Below are positions 26,089 to 34,902 of a DNA stretch of 64,000 bases, one piece after another. How positions within the stretch are numbered: position 1 is the first letter of the stretch; every line of letters starts with the position of its first letter. A program made the translations under genes and the position numbers. The notes beneath the pieces are model-generated. The model saw only the letters and a list, made by a program, of their open reading frames with translations, did no database searches and was not told the DNA's origin. Origin of the DNA: an uncultured Bacilli bacterium (GTDB lineage: Bacteria; Bacillota_I; Bacilli_A; RF39; UBA660); contig CAKPMY010000003.1 of the NCBI GenBank assembly GCA_934168245.1, forward strand, positions 84,883 through 148,882, given 5' to 3'.

Positions 26089-27279
26089 ATGTCAAGAACA
26101 GTAGGAACAGTAGTAAGAGGAATAAGAACCCCAATTATCAAAGAAAGTGATGATTTAAAACAAATAGTAATAAATTCTATTTTAACTGCTAGTAAAGAAG
26201 AAAATTTTGAATTTAAAGATCGTGATATTATTGCTATAACAGAAGCTGTACTAGGAATAAGCACTGGTAACTATGCAACGATCGATGATATAGCCGAAGA
26301 TGTAAAAAATAAATTTACAGGCAATCATATTGGTATAGTATTTCCAATTTTAAGTAGAAATAGATTTGCTGTCTGCCTAAAAGCCTTTGCTAGAGCCGCA
26401 GACAAAATAACTATGCTACTTAGTTACCCATCAGATGAAGTAGGAAATGATATTTTAGATAAAGAAAGACTAGAAGAATCTGGCATAAATCCATATTCTG
26501 ATGTTATAAGTGAAGCGGAATACACTGAAAAATTTGGTGATTTTAAACATATATTTACCGGTGTTAACATGGTTGACTTTTATCGTGAAGTAGCACAAGG
26601 AGAAAATTGTGAAATTGAATTTGTTTTCAGTAATAAATCGGAAGAAATTTTAAAGTATACTGATGAAGTGTTAGCCTGCGATATTCATACTAGAACAAAA
26701 ACTAAAGAAAAATTAAAAAGAGCAGGAGGCAAAACTGTTCTTGGAATGGATGACATACTAACAACCAGTATAAATGGTTCTGGTTATAATAGTAAATATG
26801 GCTTATTAGGTTCTAATAGAGCAACCGAAAACAAAGTAAAACTATTCCCAGAAAAAGGTGAAGAATTAGTAAATGAAATCCAAAGAGAATTAAAAGAAAT
26901 AACTGGTAAAACTATTGAAGTAATGATTTATGGCGATGGCGCCTTTAAAGATCCAGTAGGGAAAATATGGGAATTAGCCGATCCAGTAGTAAGTCCATTC
27001 TATACAAAAGGACTAGAAGGAAGCCCAAATGAATTAAAATTAAAATACTTATCTGATAATAAGTATAGTAATTTAAAAGGCGAAGAATTACAAAGTGCCA
27101 TTCGTAAAGAAATAGAAGAAAAGGATAAAAACTTAAAAGGTAAAATTGAAACTCAAGGAACAACACCAAGAAGATATACTGACTTAATTGGTTCATTATG
27201 CGACTTAACATCAGGTTCTGGCGATAAAGGAACACCAGTTGTATTTATTCAAGACTATTTTACAAATTATGCTGATTAA
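26089..27279 (+). CDS. Coenzyme F420-0:L-glutamate ligase-like (CofE domain) protein
   Basis: 396 residues. The N-terminus VRGIRTPIIKESDDLKQIV, the region around DIIAITEAVLGIS and the middle GLLGSNRATENKVKLFP resemble the CofE/F420-0 gamma-glutamyl ligase domain. In methanogens and actinobacteria CofE adds glutamate to F420-0. No other F420 gene is here and Bacilli of this kind are not known to make F420, so this probably ligates glutamate to another substrate. The C-terminus (TPRRYTDLIGSLCDLTSG) is an extension shared by Firmicutes members. Single-gene transcript. Confidence 0.8.
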   Translation: MSRTVGTVVRGIRTPIIKESDDLKQIVINSILTASKEENFEFKDRDIIAITEAVLGISTGNYATIDDIAEDVKNKFTGNHIGIVFPILSRNRFAVCLKAFARAADKITMLLSYPSDEVGNDILDKERLEESGINPYSDVISEAEYTEKFGDFKHIFTGVNMVDFYREVAQGENCEIEFVFSNKSEEILKYTDEVLACDIHTRTKTKEKLKRAGGKTVLGMDDILTTSINGSGYNSKYGLLGSNRATENKVKLFPEKGEELVNEIQRELKEITGKTIEVMIYGDGAFKDPVGKIWELADPVVSPFYTKGLEGSPNELKLKYLSDNKYSNLKGEELQSAIRKEIEEKDKNLKGKIETQGTTPRRYTDLIGSLCDLTSGSGDKGTPVVFIQDYFTNYAD

Positions 27280-27423
27280 TTAGTATAAATATAAAAAGTT
27301 TAACCGAGAAAGTATTTATTAAAACTAAAAAAGTAGGAAAATAAACTTGTCTTATCTCTTAATTTAAGAAATAACCATGTTTATATTAAATTCCTACTTT
27401 TTTAACTATTATTTTTACAAACA

Positions 27424-27839
27424 AAAAAGTTTAGTCCTGACAAACTAAACCTTCGAGTTTAAATGGAAAACCACCAAAGGAACCAAGCCACAGTTTTACA
27501 CCTTTCTCAAATAACCATTAGCTACCTGAGAAACACCGATAAAACAACTCAAACCCATATCCTTAATAAAGTCAGCATTAAGGTGCGGTTACCTATCAAT
27601 TGCGAGTGACTTTCTCGCTACACGTGTACACTTAGATCTTGATAGGATAGTAGTAAGCTAAACAAACTACATATTCCAACAACGATACCAAATTAATACT
27701 AATAAACTAACCATCAAATCCACAAGGACTAAAATAATTAGAAAATATTAACCGATACCTGATAAACCGACCCAGCAACAATACCAATAAATCAATATCA
27801 AATATTATGCCTATCAATTATTATCATCATATCTAAGAT
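27424..27839 (-). ncRNA. Unassigned structured RNA of about 415 nt
   Basis: The 705-bp gap before 27985 holds no ORF on either strand. On the minus strand there is a promoter (27846-27874) and a terminator (GTTTAGT/ACTAAAC, 27429-27450, then a T run). Between them lie ordered helices: CCTTAAT/ATTAAGG (27561-27583), CCTATCAA with TTGATAGG (27592-27646) enclosing GCGAG/CTCGC (27602-27618), and a TTCTCA/TGAGAA hairpin further on. Diagnostic motifs of RNase P (GAGGAAAGTCC), tmRNA (tag ORF, CCA end) and SRP RNA are absent. The raiA motif or another large RNA class is possible. Confidence 0.6.
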
Positions 27840-27845
27840 GTTTAT

Positions 27846-27874
27846 ATCTTATCATAGTAAAAACCAAAATGCAA
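27846..27874 (-). promoter_or_regulatory. Promoter of the 415-nt RNA
   Basis: Minus strand: -35 TTGCAT (27869-27874), 17-bp spacer, -10 TAAGAT (27846-27851); the start would be near 27839. Confidence 0.55.
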
Positions 27875-27984
27875 TACTTTTTTGTAAAAAAAACGACATT
27901 TTTTTACAAAATTTTTATAATAGTTAAAACATCTAATAATATCAACAAAAAACAAAGTATGATATAATGAATTTGGTGATAAAA

Positions 27985-28593
27985 ATGTCAAAAAATAAAA
28001 GAAAAGAAGCAGAGGAGCTAGGTGCCTATGTAGTCTTCGGTGTAATAGTAGGCTTCTTTGCTTTAATATTTTATTTTGTAAAATTAGTAATAAAGGAAAT
28101 GACTCACATTATAAAAGAAAATAGGCGAAAAGAAAAAAGTAGTTTAAAAGTTCAAAATAAAGATGATCAAAATAAATATGTGGAAAGTTTTAACACAATA
28201 AAGCAAAGAAAGGATACAAGAAAAGAAAAAATAATGAATGAAGTAGCACGAGAAGAAAATTTACAAAACATCACTAAAGAGGAAATGCTTGATAATTTAA
28301 CTAGCCTTATCTCTCAAGCAGAAGAAATATATGATGAAGCCTTATTCAATAGTATTGATTTAGATAGTGACTACTTGCAAGTATATAATATTAAGGATGA
28401 ACTAGAAGATGAAAATATTGAACAAGCCTTAATTACTCATCTTGAAATGTTAGAAGAAGAATTATTAATCATTATAGATGATATGAATCAAAAGATTGGA
28501 CAAGCCAAAGAAGACAAAGATGCAAAATTAAAGGTTGCTTCAGTATTATTAGCCGAAAAGTATTTGTTTGAAGATGAGGCTGAAGAAGAATAA
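27985..28593 (+). CDS. Uncharacterised single-pass membrane protein with coiled-coil
   Basis: About 202 residues. The ATG at 27985 is preferred (GGTGAT upstream); the ATG at 27967 overlaps the -10 element (TGATATAAT, 27960-27968). A Lys-rich N-terminus is followed by one membrane segment (about residues 13-35) and a long charged, helical cytosolic part with strong coiled-coil character (RKDTRKEKIMNEVAREE and following). No family recognised. It lies immediately upstream of the CRISPR locus but has its own promoter and is separated from cas9 by a terminator, so a link is unlikely. Confidence 0.75.
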   Translation: MSKNKRKEAEELGAYVVFGVIVGFFALIFYFVKLVIKEMTHIIKENRRKEKSSLKVQNKDDQNKYVESFNTIKQRKDTRKEKIMNEVAREENLQNITKEEMLDNLTSLISQAEEIYDEALFNSIDLDSDYLQVYNIKDELEDENIEQALITHLEMLEEELLIIIDDMNQKIGQAKEDKDAKLKVASVLLAEKYLFEDEAEEE

Positions 28594-28697
28594 ACTAAAC
28601 AGCAAATTAAAAGTAAAGAATAAATGAACCAACTCTCTTTAATTATAATTTTCATTAGGAAATATGTCGAAATTATGATAAAATAATATTGAGATGA

Positions 28698-28736
28698 GCA
28701 GTATTAATCTTTGATGGGTTTAATATTGCTTTTTTT
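28698..28736 (+). terminator. Rho-independent terminator
   Basis: GCAGTATTAA pairs with TTAATATTGC, followed by seven T's. It isolates the CRISPR locus from the gene upstream. Confidence 0.85.
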
Positions 28737-28757
28737 CATAAAAAAATAACAACAAGA

Positions 28758-28793
28758 TGTACAGTTGCTGTGTACAGTGAAAATGTGTATAAT
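28758..28793 (+). promoter_or_regulatory. cas9 promoter with possible operator
   Basis: -35 TTGCTG (28765-28770), 17-bp spacer, -10 TATAAT (28788-28793). TGTACAG occurs twice (28758-28764 and 28771-28777), flanking or overlapping the -35, and TGTACA is itself a palindrome; this looks like a repressor site. Confidence 0.6.
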
Positions 28794-28798
28794 AAAAT

Positions 28799-28895
28799 AA
28801 AAAAAGGACCACTAACAGTCCACTACACATTTGTGAGTATTTAGGGTAAAACCTTTATTTTAACTCTCTATGTCATCTTGAATGGTATCAAGACA
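28799..28895 (-). ncRNA. tracrRNA
   Basis: Transcribed opposite to cas9. The anti-repeat (28862-28894) pairs with the CRISPR repeat: a 6-bp lower stem (UUAAAAU against GUUUUA), a bulge of GAGU against GA, then a long upper stem with only three mismatches. This mirrors the S. pyogenes tracrRNA, which also has GUUAAAAUAAGG at this place. Downstream are a nexus-like GGUUUUACC hairpin, CACAAATGTG (28825-28834) and a terminator GGACTGTTAGTGGTCC (28806-28821) with a T run to 28799. Confidence 0.92.
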
Positions 28896-28900
28896 ATCTA

Positions 28901-28929
28901 ATCATAACAGAAGTAAGGAGGTATGTCAA
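28901..28929 (-). promoter_or_regulatory. tracrRNA promoter overlapping the cas9 start
   Basis: Minus strand: perfect -35 TTGACA (28924-28929), 17-bp spacer, -10 TATGAT (28901-28906). The start near 28895 is precisely at the 5' end of the anti-repeat. The promoter covers the cas9 ribosome site (AAGGAGG, 28915-28921) and abuts its ATG. Confidence 0.8.
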
Positions 28930-28930
28930 T

Positions 28931-31900
28931 ATGAAATCGTATAATATTGGTCTTGACATTGGAACAAGCTCAGTAGGCTGGGCTGTAGTTGAGGAAGACA
29001 CTCAAAAAATAGTAAAAAAGGCAAAAAAAGCCTTATGGGGTGTTAGACTTTTTGAACCAGCAACAACCGCTGTAGGTAGAAGAACATGTAGGAGTACTCG
29101 AAGAAGATACGATCGCCGCAGAAAAAGAATAGAATTATTACAAGAAGAATTTAAAGAGGAAATAAACAAAGTTGATTCATCTTTTTTTACTAAACTAAAA
29201 GAATCTAAATATAATAAAAATGATGTAGCAAACAAAACAATAGTAATCTCAAAAGAAGAACAGAAAAAAATAAATGAATATAACGAAAAATACCCAACTA
29301 TATATCATTTAAGAAAACATTTAATAGATGACACTGAAAAAGAAGATATTAGATTGGTTTACTTAGCATTACATCACATGATAAAATATCGCGGCAACTT
29401 TTTATATAATGGTGAAAATTTTAATGTTAATAACTTAAATATAGAGGAAAGGCTAGAAGAAGTGCTTTTAAACCTAGTTGAATTGGCTCCAAATCTTGGT
29501 ATTCCAGAAAACTATAATGAAATTTTAAATTTAAAAAGAATATCAGAAATAATAGTTAGTCCTTCAAAAAATGACATAAAAGTAGAGCTAAAAAGTGAAT
29601 TGGAAAAAGTAAGTGATAATAAAAAATTTATAAGTGAGTTTATTAAATTAATTACTGGAAATAAATTTAATATTAAAGATTTGTTAATGTTAGATGAAAT
29701 TGAAAAGAAGACTATTAGTTTTGATGATAGCAATTATGAAGAAGAATATAACGAATTACAAGAGGTATTGGGAGACTCAATTGAAATTATTGATTCCTTC
29801 AAACAACTTTATGATTCTGCTTTCTTAAAGAAAATATTTAAGGGCAGTAATAATACAAGCCTATCCGCTTTAATGGTAGAAAGGTACAATACACATAAAG
29901 AAGAGCTTAGATTTTTAAAAGAAATATTAAATACGAATAGGCAAGTATATAATTCTGTTTTTCGTACAAAAGATAAAAAATGCCTATACGAAAAATACAT
30001 TCATAATGAACTATCATATGAAGAGTTTAAAAAAGACTTATTAAAACACTTAGAAACAGTATTTGATAATTTAAAGGATGTTACACTAATTGAAAAATAT
30101 AACAAAAACAAACTAAGAATTGAAAATGGCGCTTTCTTACCAAGAATAACAGAAACAGAAAATGGCCGATACCCATATCAACTAAACAAGGATGAACTAA
30201 TCAAAATAATTGAAAATCAAGGGAAGTATTATCCATTTCTATTAGAAAAAGTAGGCAACACATATAGAATAGTAAAACTACTAGAATTTAGAATTCCATA
30301 CTATGTAGGTCCATTAAACACAACTACAAATTTGAAAAACGTAAAAAATAATAATGCCTGGTTAGTAAAGCAAGTGGATAATATCAAGATAACTCCATAT
30401 AATTTTGATGAAATAATTGACAAAAGTGCAACTGCAGAACAATTTATAAAGCGAATGGTATCACATTGTACGTATTTATTAAATGAATATGCTCTTCCAA
30501 ATAATTCAATTCTATATTCTAAATATAAAGTAATGAATGAATTAAAACAAATTAAAGTTAATGGTGAAAAAATTGAAAATGATATTCAACATAAAATTGT
30601 AAAAGAATTATTTGAAAAGACTTCTGGAACAATCACAGATGCAAAATTTAAAATGTATCTATATTCTAGTGCTGATTTTGACATGTACAATGGAGATATA
30701 AATGTAACAGGATATTCTGCAGATGGAAAATTTGCCAACAACTTACAGTCATATATTGACTTTTTTGGTGAAAACGGTATTTTTTCTGGAACAGAATACA
30801 AAGAAAACGATGCCGAACAGATTATTGAATGGATAACTATTTTTGATGATAAGGATATTTTAGAAGATAAAGTAAGAACAGAATATCCTGCTTTAAATAA
30901 TAAGCAAATTAAACAAATAGTAGATAAAAAGTATTCTGGGTGGGGAAGTTTATCAAATAAATTATTAACCACCAAATACTATAAAGACAAAGAAACTGGT
31001 TTGAAAAAATCAATTCTAGATTTAATGTATGAAACAGATGAAAACTTCATGCAAATAATTAACAATGACGAGTATGGTTTTCAGTCAATGATAAAAGAAA
31101 ATAATATATTAAAAGATACTACTAAAATATCTTACGGTCTAGTAAAAGAACTTGCAACTTCACCAGCAACAAAAAGAGGTATCTATCAAGCACTAAAAGT
31201 AGTGGACGAATTAGTAAAATATATTGGTTATGAACCAAAAAATATCGTTGTTGAAATGGCTCGTTCTGAAGATAAAAAGGAAAGAAAAGATGACAGAAAG
31301 AAATATTTAGTAAAATTATATGACAAGTTCAAAGATGAAATAAAGAATTATAATCAACTAATGTCAGAAATGAAAGACTACGAAAAAATAGATACTCAAA
31401 GATTATTTCTATACTTTATTCAAGAAGGAAAATGTTTATACACTGGAACTCCACTAAATATAGAAGATTTGGATAAGTATGAAATTGATCACATCATTCC
31501 AAGAACACTTATAAAGGATGATTCGCTAGACAACAAAGCCTTAGTTTTAAAAGAATGTAATCAAATAAAAAAAGCAGGCCTAGTATTACCTAGTGAATAT
31601 AGAACATCACAAAATATTGTCTGGTGGACTCACTTAAGAAAAATAGGATTAATGTCAGCCTCAAAGTTTTATAAACTAACGAGAAAAGCATATAGTGATG
31701 AAGATATTCAAGGGTTTATCAATAGACAACTAGTAGAAACAAGGCAAATTACAAAGCATGTTGCCAATATATTGAATAATTTTTATAAAAAAACCAAAAT
31801 TGTATATTTAAAAGCAAATCTATCTCATAACTATCGAGAAAGATATGAATTGTTCAAATTTAGAGAAATAAATGATTATCATCATGCACACGATGCATAT

Positions 31901-32968
31901 CTAGCAGCGGTATTAGGTGAATATAAAGAAAAATATATGAAAAAGACATTTAATTATAAAATGATAACTGAATTAAATATTCGATTAAAAGAATTGGGTA
32001 ATTACAACAAATTAAAATACGGATATGTAATAAATAGTCTCGATAGTGATGTAAATGACATAGTTAATGAACTATCAAAAAGCCTTGTAGATGAAGAAAA
32101 TGGTGAAGTATTATTTGATGCAGAAAAATTTAATAAGATTGTAGAAGATACTCTATATAGAAATGATATTTTAGTAAGCAAAAAAACAGAAATCAGAACT
32201 GGAGAATTCTATAACCAAACAAAACAGACAAAGGGTAAAAAAGGTGTACAATTAAAATCCAATATGCCAACAGAAATGTATGGCTCATATACAAGTTTGA
32301 ATCCTGCATATGCAACTATGATTAATTATACTAAAAAAGGCAAAGAAACAAGAAAAATGGTTGGTTTTCCAATATACCTAAATAGTCGAAATGAATTTGA
32401 AGTGTTAGAATACTATAGAAAATTATTAGATTTAGAAAAAGACGATTCAGTCAGCATAGAGAATATTAAAATACCATTTTACTCATATCTTATATGGAAT
32501 GATCAAGTTTGTTATTTGGTAGGGGCATCTGATAGAGTGGAAGTTTGCAATGCAAAACAATTTAAGTATGACAAAGAATTTATGAAAAAGCATAAAAAAG
32601 TCCTAAATGAAATTTTTAACAAAAAAGGAACTAATTATAATGAGTATCAGAATGATATTAATGAAATTATTACATACATAGTAGATAAAATAGAAAGTGA
32701 CTATAAACTTTTTGAAAATCTCATACCAGAATTGAAGGTAATTGTAAATTATAAGAAATATGAAAATTTCACTGTTGAAGAAAAAATAAATATTATAAAA
32801 CAATTAACAAAGTTATTAAATTGTAAAAGTGATAATGCTAACTTTAAGTTTTTAAACGAAAAGTATTCATCTGCATTTGGCAAGAAGAATGGCAGAATAA
32901 TTGAAAGTACCACAATTAATAGCTTTTCTGTAACAGGAATATTTTGTAATAAGGAAAGACAAATATGA
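28931..32968 (+). CDS. cas9: CRISPR-associated endonuclease Cas9 (type II-A)
   Basis: 1345 residues. RuvC-I NIGLDIGTSSVGWAVV with Asp9, Arg-rich bridge helix (RRTCRSTRRRYDRRRKR), REC lobe, RuvC-II VVEMARSE with Glu775, HNH motif EIDHIIPRTL with His854, RuvC-III HHAHDAY with Asp988, then a PAM-interacting C-terminal domain. All catalytic residues are present. Size, the csn2 neighbour and the tracrRNA shape place it in II-A. It cuts DNA matched by the crRNA and takes part in spacer choice. The PAM cannot be read from this window. The TGA stop overlaps the cas1 ATG. Confidence 0.98.
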   Translation: MKSYNIGLDIGTSSVGWAVVEEDTQKIVKKAKKALWGVRLFEPATTAVGRRTCRSTRRRYDRRRKRIELLQEEFKEEINKVDSSFFTKLKESKYNKNDVANKTIVISKEEQKKINEYNEKYPTIYHLRKHLIDDTEKEDIRLVYLALHHMIKYRGNFLYNGENFNVNNLNIEERLEEVLLNLVELAPNLGIPENYNEILNLKRISEIIVSPSKNDIKVELKSELEKVSDNKKFISEFIKLITGNKFNIKDLLMLDEIEKKTISFDDSNYEEEYNELQEVLGDSIEIIDSFKQLYDSAFLKKIFKGSNNTSLSALMVERYNTHKEELRFLKEILNTNRQVYNSVFRTKDKKCLYEKYIHNELSYEEFKKDLLKHLETVFDNLKDVTLIEKYNKNKLRIENGAFLPRITETENGRYPYQLNKDELIKIIENQGKYYPFLLEKVGNTYRIVKLLEFRIPYYVGPLNTTTNLKNVKNNNAWLVKQVDNIKITPYNFDEIIDKSATAEQFIKRMVSHCTYLLNEYALPNNSILYSKYKVMNELKQIKVNGEKIENDIQHKIVKELFEKTSGTITDAKFKMYLYSSADFDMYNGDINVTGYSADGKFANNLQSYIDFFGENGIFSGTEYKENDAEQIIEWITIFDDKDILEDKVRTEYPALNNKQIKQIVDKKYSGWGSLSNKLLTTKYYKDKETGLKKSILDLMYETDENFMQIINNDEYGFQSMIKENNILKDTTKISYGLVKELATSPATKRGIYQALKVVDELVKYIGYEPKNIVVEMARSEDKKERKDDRKKYLVKLYDKFKDEIKNYNQLMSEMKDYEKIDTQRLFLYFIQEGKCLYTGTPLNIEDLDKYEIDHIIPRTLIKDDSLDNKALVLKECNQIKKAGLVLPSEYRTSQNIVWWTHLRKIGLMSASKFYKLTRKAYSDEDIQGFINRQLVETRQITKHVANILNNFYKKTKIVYLKANLSHNYRERYELFKFREINDYHHAHDAYLAAVLGEYKEKYMKKTFNYKMITELNIRLKELGNYNKLKYGYVINSLDSDVNDIVNELSKSLVDEENGEVLFDAEKFNKIVEDTLYRNDILVSKKTEIRTGEFYNQTKQTKGKKGVQLKSNMPTEMYGSYTSLNPAYATMINYTKKGKETRKMVGFPIYLNSRNEFEVLEYYRKLLDLEKDDSVSIENIKIPFYSYLIWNDQVCYLVGASDRVEVCNAKQFKYDKEFMKKHKKVLNEIFNKKGTNYNEYQNDINEIITYIVDKIESDYKLFENLIPELKVIVNYKKYENFTVEEKINIIKQLTKLLNCKSDNANFKFLNEKYSSAFGKKNGRIIESTTINSFSVTGIFCNKERQI

Positions 32969-33837
32969 GTTTCAGAACAGTTGTTATAACAAGGCAATCA
33001 AAAATAAGTTATAAGAATAGGTTTTTGGTAGTAAAACAAGATAATAACGAAAAATTTATTCATTTATCAGAAATAGATACAATAATCGTTGATTCGATTT
33101 CAGTATCTATTTCTGCCTACCTTTTAAAAGAACTGTCAGATAATAAAATAAACATAATTTTTTGTGATGAAAGGCATAATCCATTTGGTGAATTGAAGTC
33201 ATATTATTCAAGACACAACACAAGTAAAAAAATAAAAGAGCAAATTGCATGGAAAAATATAGAAAAAGATAATCTATGGTCAAAAATAGTTCAAAATAAA
33301 ATTCTTAATCAAGCAATGCTTCTAAAAAAGATTCACTCCGATAAATGTAATTTGCTTTTAAGTTATGTAGACGAAGTGAAAATAGGCGATAAAACAAACA
33401 GAGAAGGTCACTCCGCAAAGGTGTACTTTAATGCCTTATTTGGAATGAAATTTATTAGAAATAATGACGATAATATTAATGCTGCTCTAAACTATGGTTA
33501 TGCAATATTGTTATCTACAATTAATAAAGAAGTTATAAGTAATGGCTTTTTAACACAACTAGGTATACACCATAAAAATGAATTTAATGAATTTAATCTA
33601 ACATGCGATTTGATGGAACCATTTAGAGTTATAATTGATAACTTTGTATATTTTAATCAAGAAAGAGAATTAGATACAAACTATAAGTTGGATATTGTCA
33701 ACATTTTTAATAATCAATATAAATATTTAGGTAAAAAATACATACTAAAGGACATAATTACTATGTTTGTAAAAAACACATTGAATTCAATAAATAACTC
33801 GGAAAACTATAAGGAATTTTTCTTTCATGAGGGATAG
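32965..33837 (+). CDS. cas1: CRISPR integrase Cas1
   Basis: 290 residues, type II Cas1. The metal-binding site is visible as NREGHSAKVYFNALFG (Glu), LGIHHKNEFN (His) and CDLMEPFR (Asp/Glu). It inserts new spacers with Cas2, Csn2 and Cas9. Its start overlaps the cas9 stop by 4 nt and its stop is 11 nt inside cas2, so the adaptation genes are translationally coupled. Confidence 0.97.
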   Translation: MSFRTVVITRQSKISYKNRFLVVKQDNNEKFIHLSEIDTIIVDSISVSISAYLLKELSDNKINIIFCDERHNPFGELKSYYSRHNTSKKIKEQIAWKNIEKDNLWSKIVQNKILNQAMLLKKIHSDKCNLLLSYVDEVKIGDKTNREGHSAKVYFNALFGMKFIRNNDDNINAALNYGYAILLSTINKEVISNGFLTQLGIHHKNEFNEFNLTCDLMEPFRVIIDNFVYFNQERELDTNYKLDIVNIFNNQYKYLGKKYILKDIITMFVKNTLNSINNSENYKEFFFHEG

Positions 33838-34147
33838 GATTGTGAGAACTATAGTATTTTTTGATTTGCCAAATATCTATGCTAGAGATAAGAAAAATTA
33901 TTTAAAGTTTAGAAAATATTTACTGAATGAAGGATTTATAATGATGCAAGAATCAGTGTATTCTAAGCTGATTTTAAATACACAACAGTCAGAATTACTA
34001 GTTGAAAGAATAAGAAAACAGGCACCTAAAAAAGGGCTGATACAGGTTTTAACTATAACAGAAAAGCAATATTCACAGATAGAGTATATAATTGGAGAAG
34101 GAAAAACAAAAATTATTAATAACGAAGATAGGTTGGTTGTGTTATGA
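33827..34147 (+). CDS. cas2: Cas2
   Basis: 106 residues. The ferredoxin-like Cas2 pattern is clear: IVFFDLPNIYARDKKNYLKFRKYLL and FIMMQESVYSKL. It is the structural partner of Cas1 in the integration complex. It overlaps cas1 by 11 nt and csn2 by 4 nt. Confidence 0.96.
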   Translation: MRDRIVRTIVFFDLPNIYARDKKNYLKFRKYLLNEGFIMMQESVYSKLILNTQQSELLVERIRKQAPKKGLIQVLTITEKQYSQIEYIIGEGKTKIINNEDRLVVL

Positions 34148-34818
34148 ACATGAACATTGATTATTTTGATAATAAAATAAATTTTAATGGCGAATATATA
34201 AATGTCATAGAAATCGAAAACAAAAAGTATTTTTATAGATTTGTAAAAGATTTATACACGATATTCTTAGACGGCTGTACAAATGACATTACTTTCTTTG
34301 AAAATGACAAAGAAAAAAATATGAACGGTAAATTAAAAGTATTTACAGACTTTTTTAATTTTGAGTTTGATTCAAAAAAATATACAAATGATATTAGTAA
34401 ATATGTAAATGAAAATATTGATGAAAAAGAAAAAAATGCATTATTATCACTATATAATAAAATTATCAAAATATACATTAGAATACTAAATAATACAGAT
34501 TTACCATTAAATGTAGAAAATGATGCTACAGTTGAAAATATTACAAAGTTTGTAAAAATTTCAATAGATAAAACAGATGAACTATTGGAGTCAATGTTTT
34601 TACTAATAGATTTAGAAAGTGTATTATCGACTAATAATACATTATTCTTTATAAATTTAAAACAATATTTAACTAAATCAGAATTGTTGGAATTATATAA
34701 ATATGCACTATATAATAAAATAGAAATTGTATTAATTGATTCTCAAAGTTATGGAACTGCCTTAAAATACGAAAAAAAATACATAATTGACGAGAATTTA
34801 GATGAATTTGTGTTATAA
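34144..34818 (+). CDS. csn2: Csn2 adaptation protein
   Basis: 224 residues, starting at the ATG overlapping the cas2 stop. Position, size and the pattern of a Csn2 (N-terminal strands, central helices with a run of Lys/Asp/Asn residues, C-terminal YKYALYNKIEIVLIDSQ) support the call. Csn2 forms a tetrameric ring on DNA ends during spacer capture in type II-A systems. Sequence conservation in this family is low, so locus order carries much of the evidence. Confidence 0.9.
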   Translation: MNMNIDYFDNKINFNGEYINVIEIENKKYFYRFVKDLYTIFLDGCTNDITFFENDKEKNMNGKLKVFTDFFNFEFDSKKYTNDISKYVNENIDEKEKNALLSLYNKIIKIYIRILNNTDLPLNVENDATVENITKFVKISIDKTDELLESMFLLIDLESVLSTNNTLFFINLKQYLTKSELLELYKYALYNKIEIVLIDSQSYGTALKYEKKYIIDENLDEFVL

Positions 34819-34902
34819 TAAAGCATATAAATGACATAGAAGTTTACCATTCGTAAAGTATTATTACTCTATGATAATATGGATATAGATTTATAATTTG
34901 AG
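34819..34902 (+). promoter_or_regulatory. CRISPR leader with ATTTGAG integration anchor
   Basis: AT-rich segment between csn2 and the first repeat. It ends in ATTTGAG (34896-34902) directly against repeat 1, the leader-end motif known to fix the integration site in type II-A systems. Confidence 0.85.

Noticed and set aside
27424..27839. RNase P RNA, tmRNA or SRP RNA
   Set aside because: Conserved core motifs of each (GAGGAAAGTCC; tag reading frame and CCA end; GGAAGCAG-type loop) are not found on either strand.
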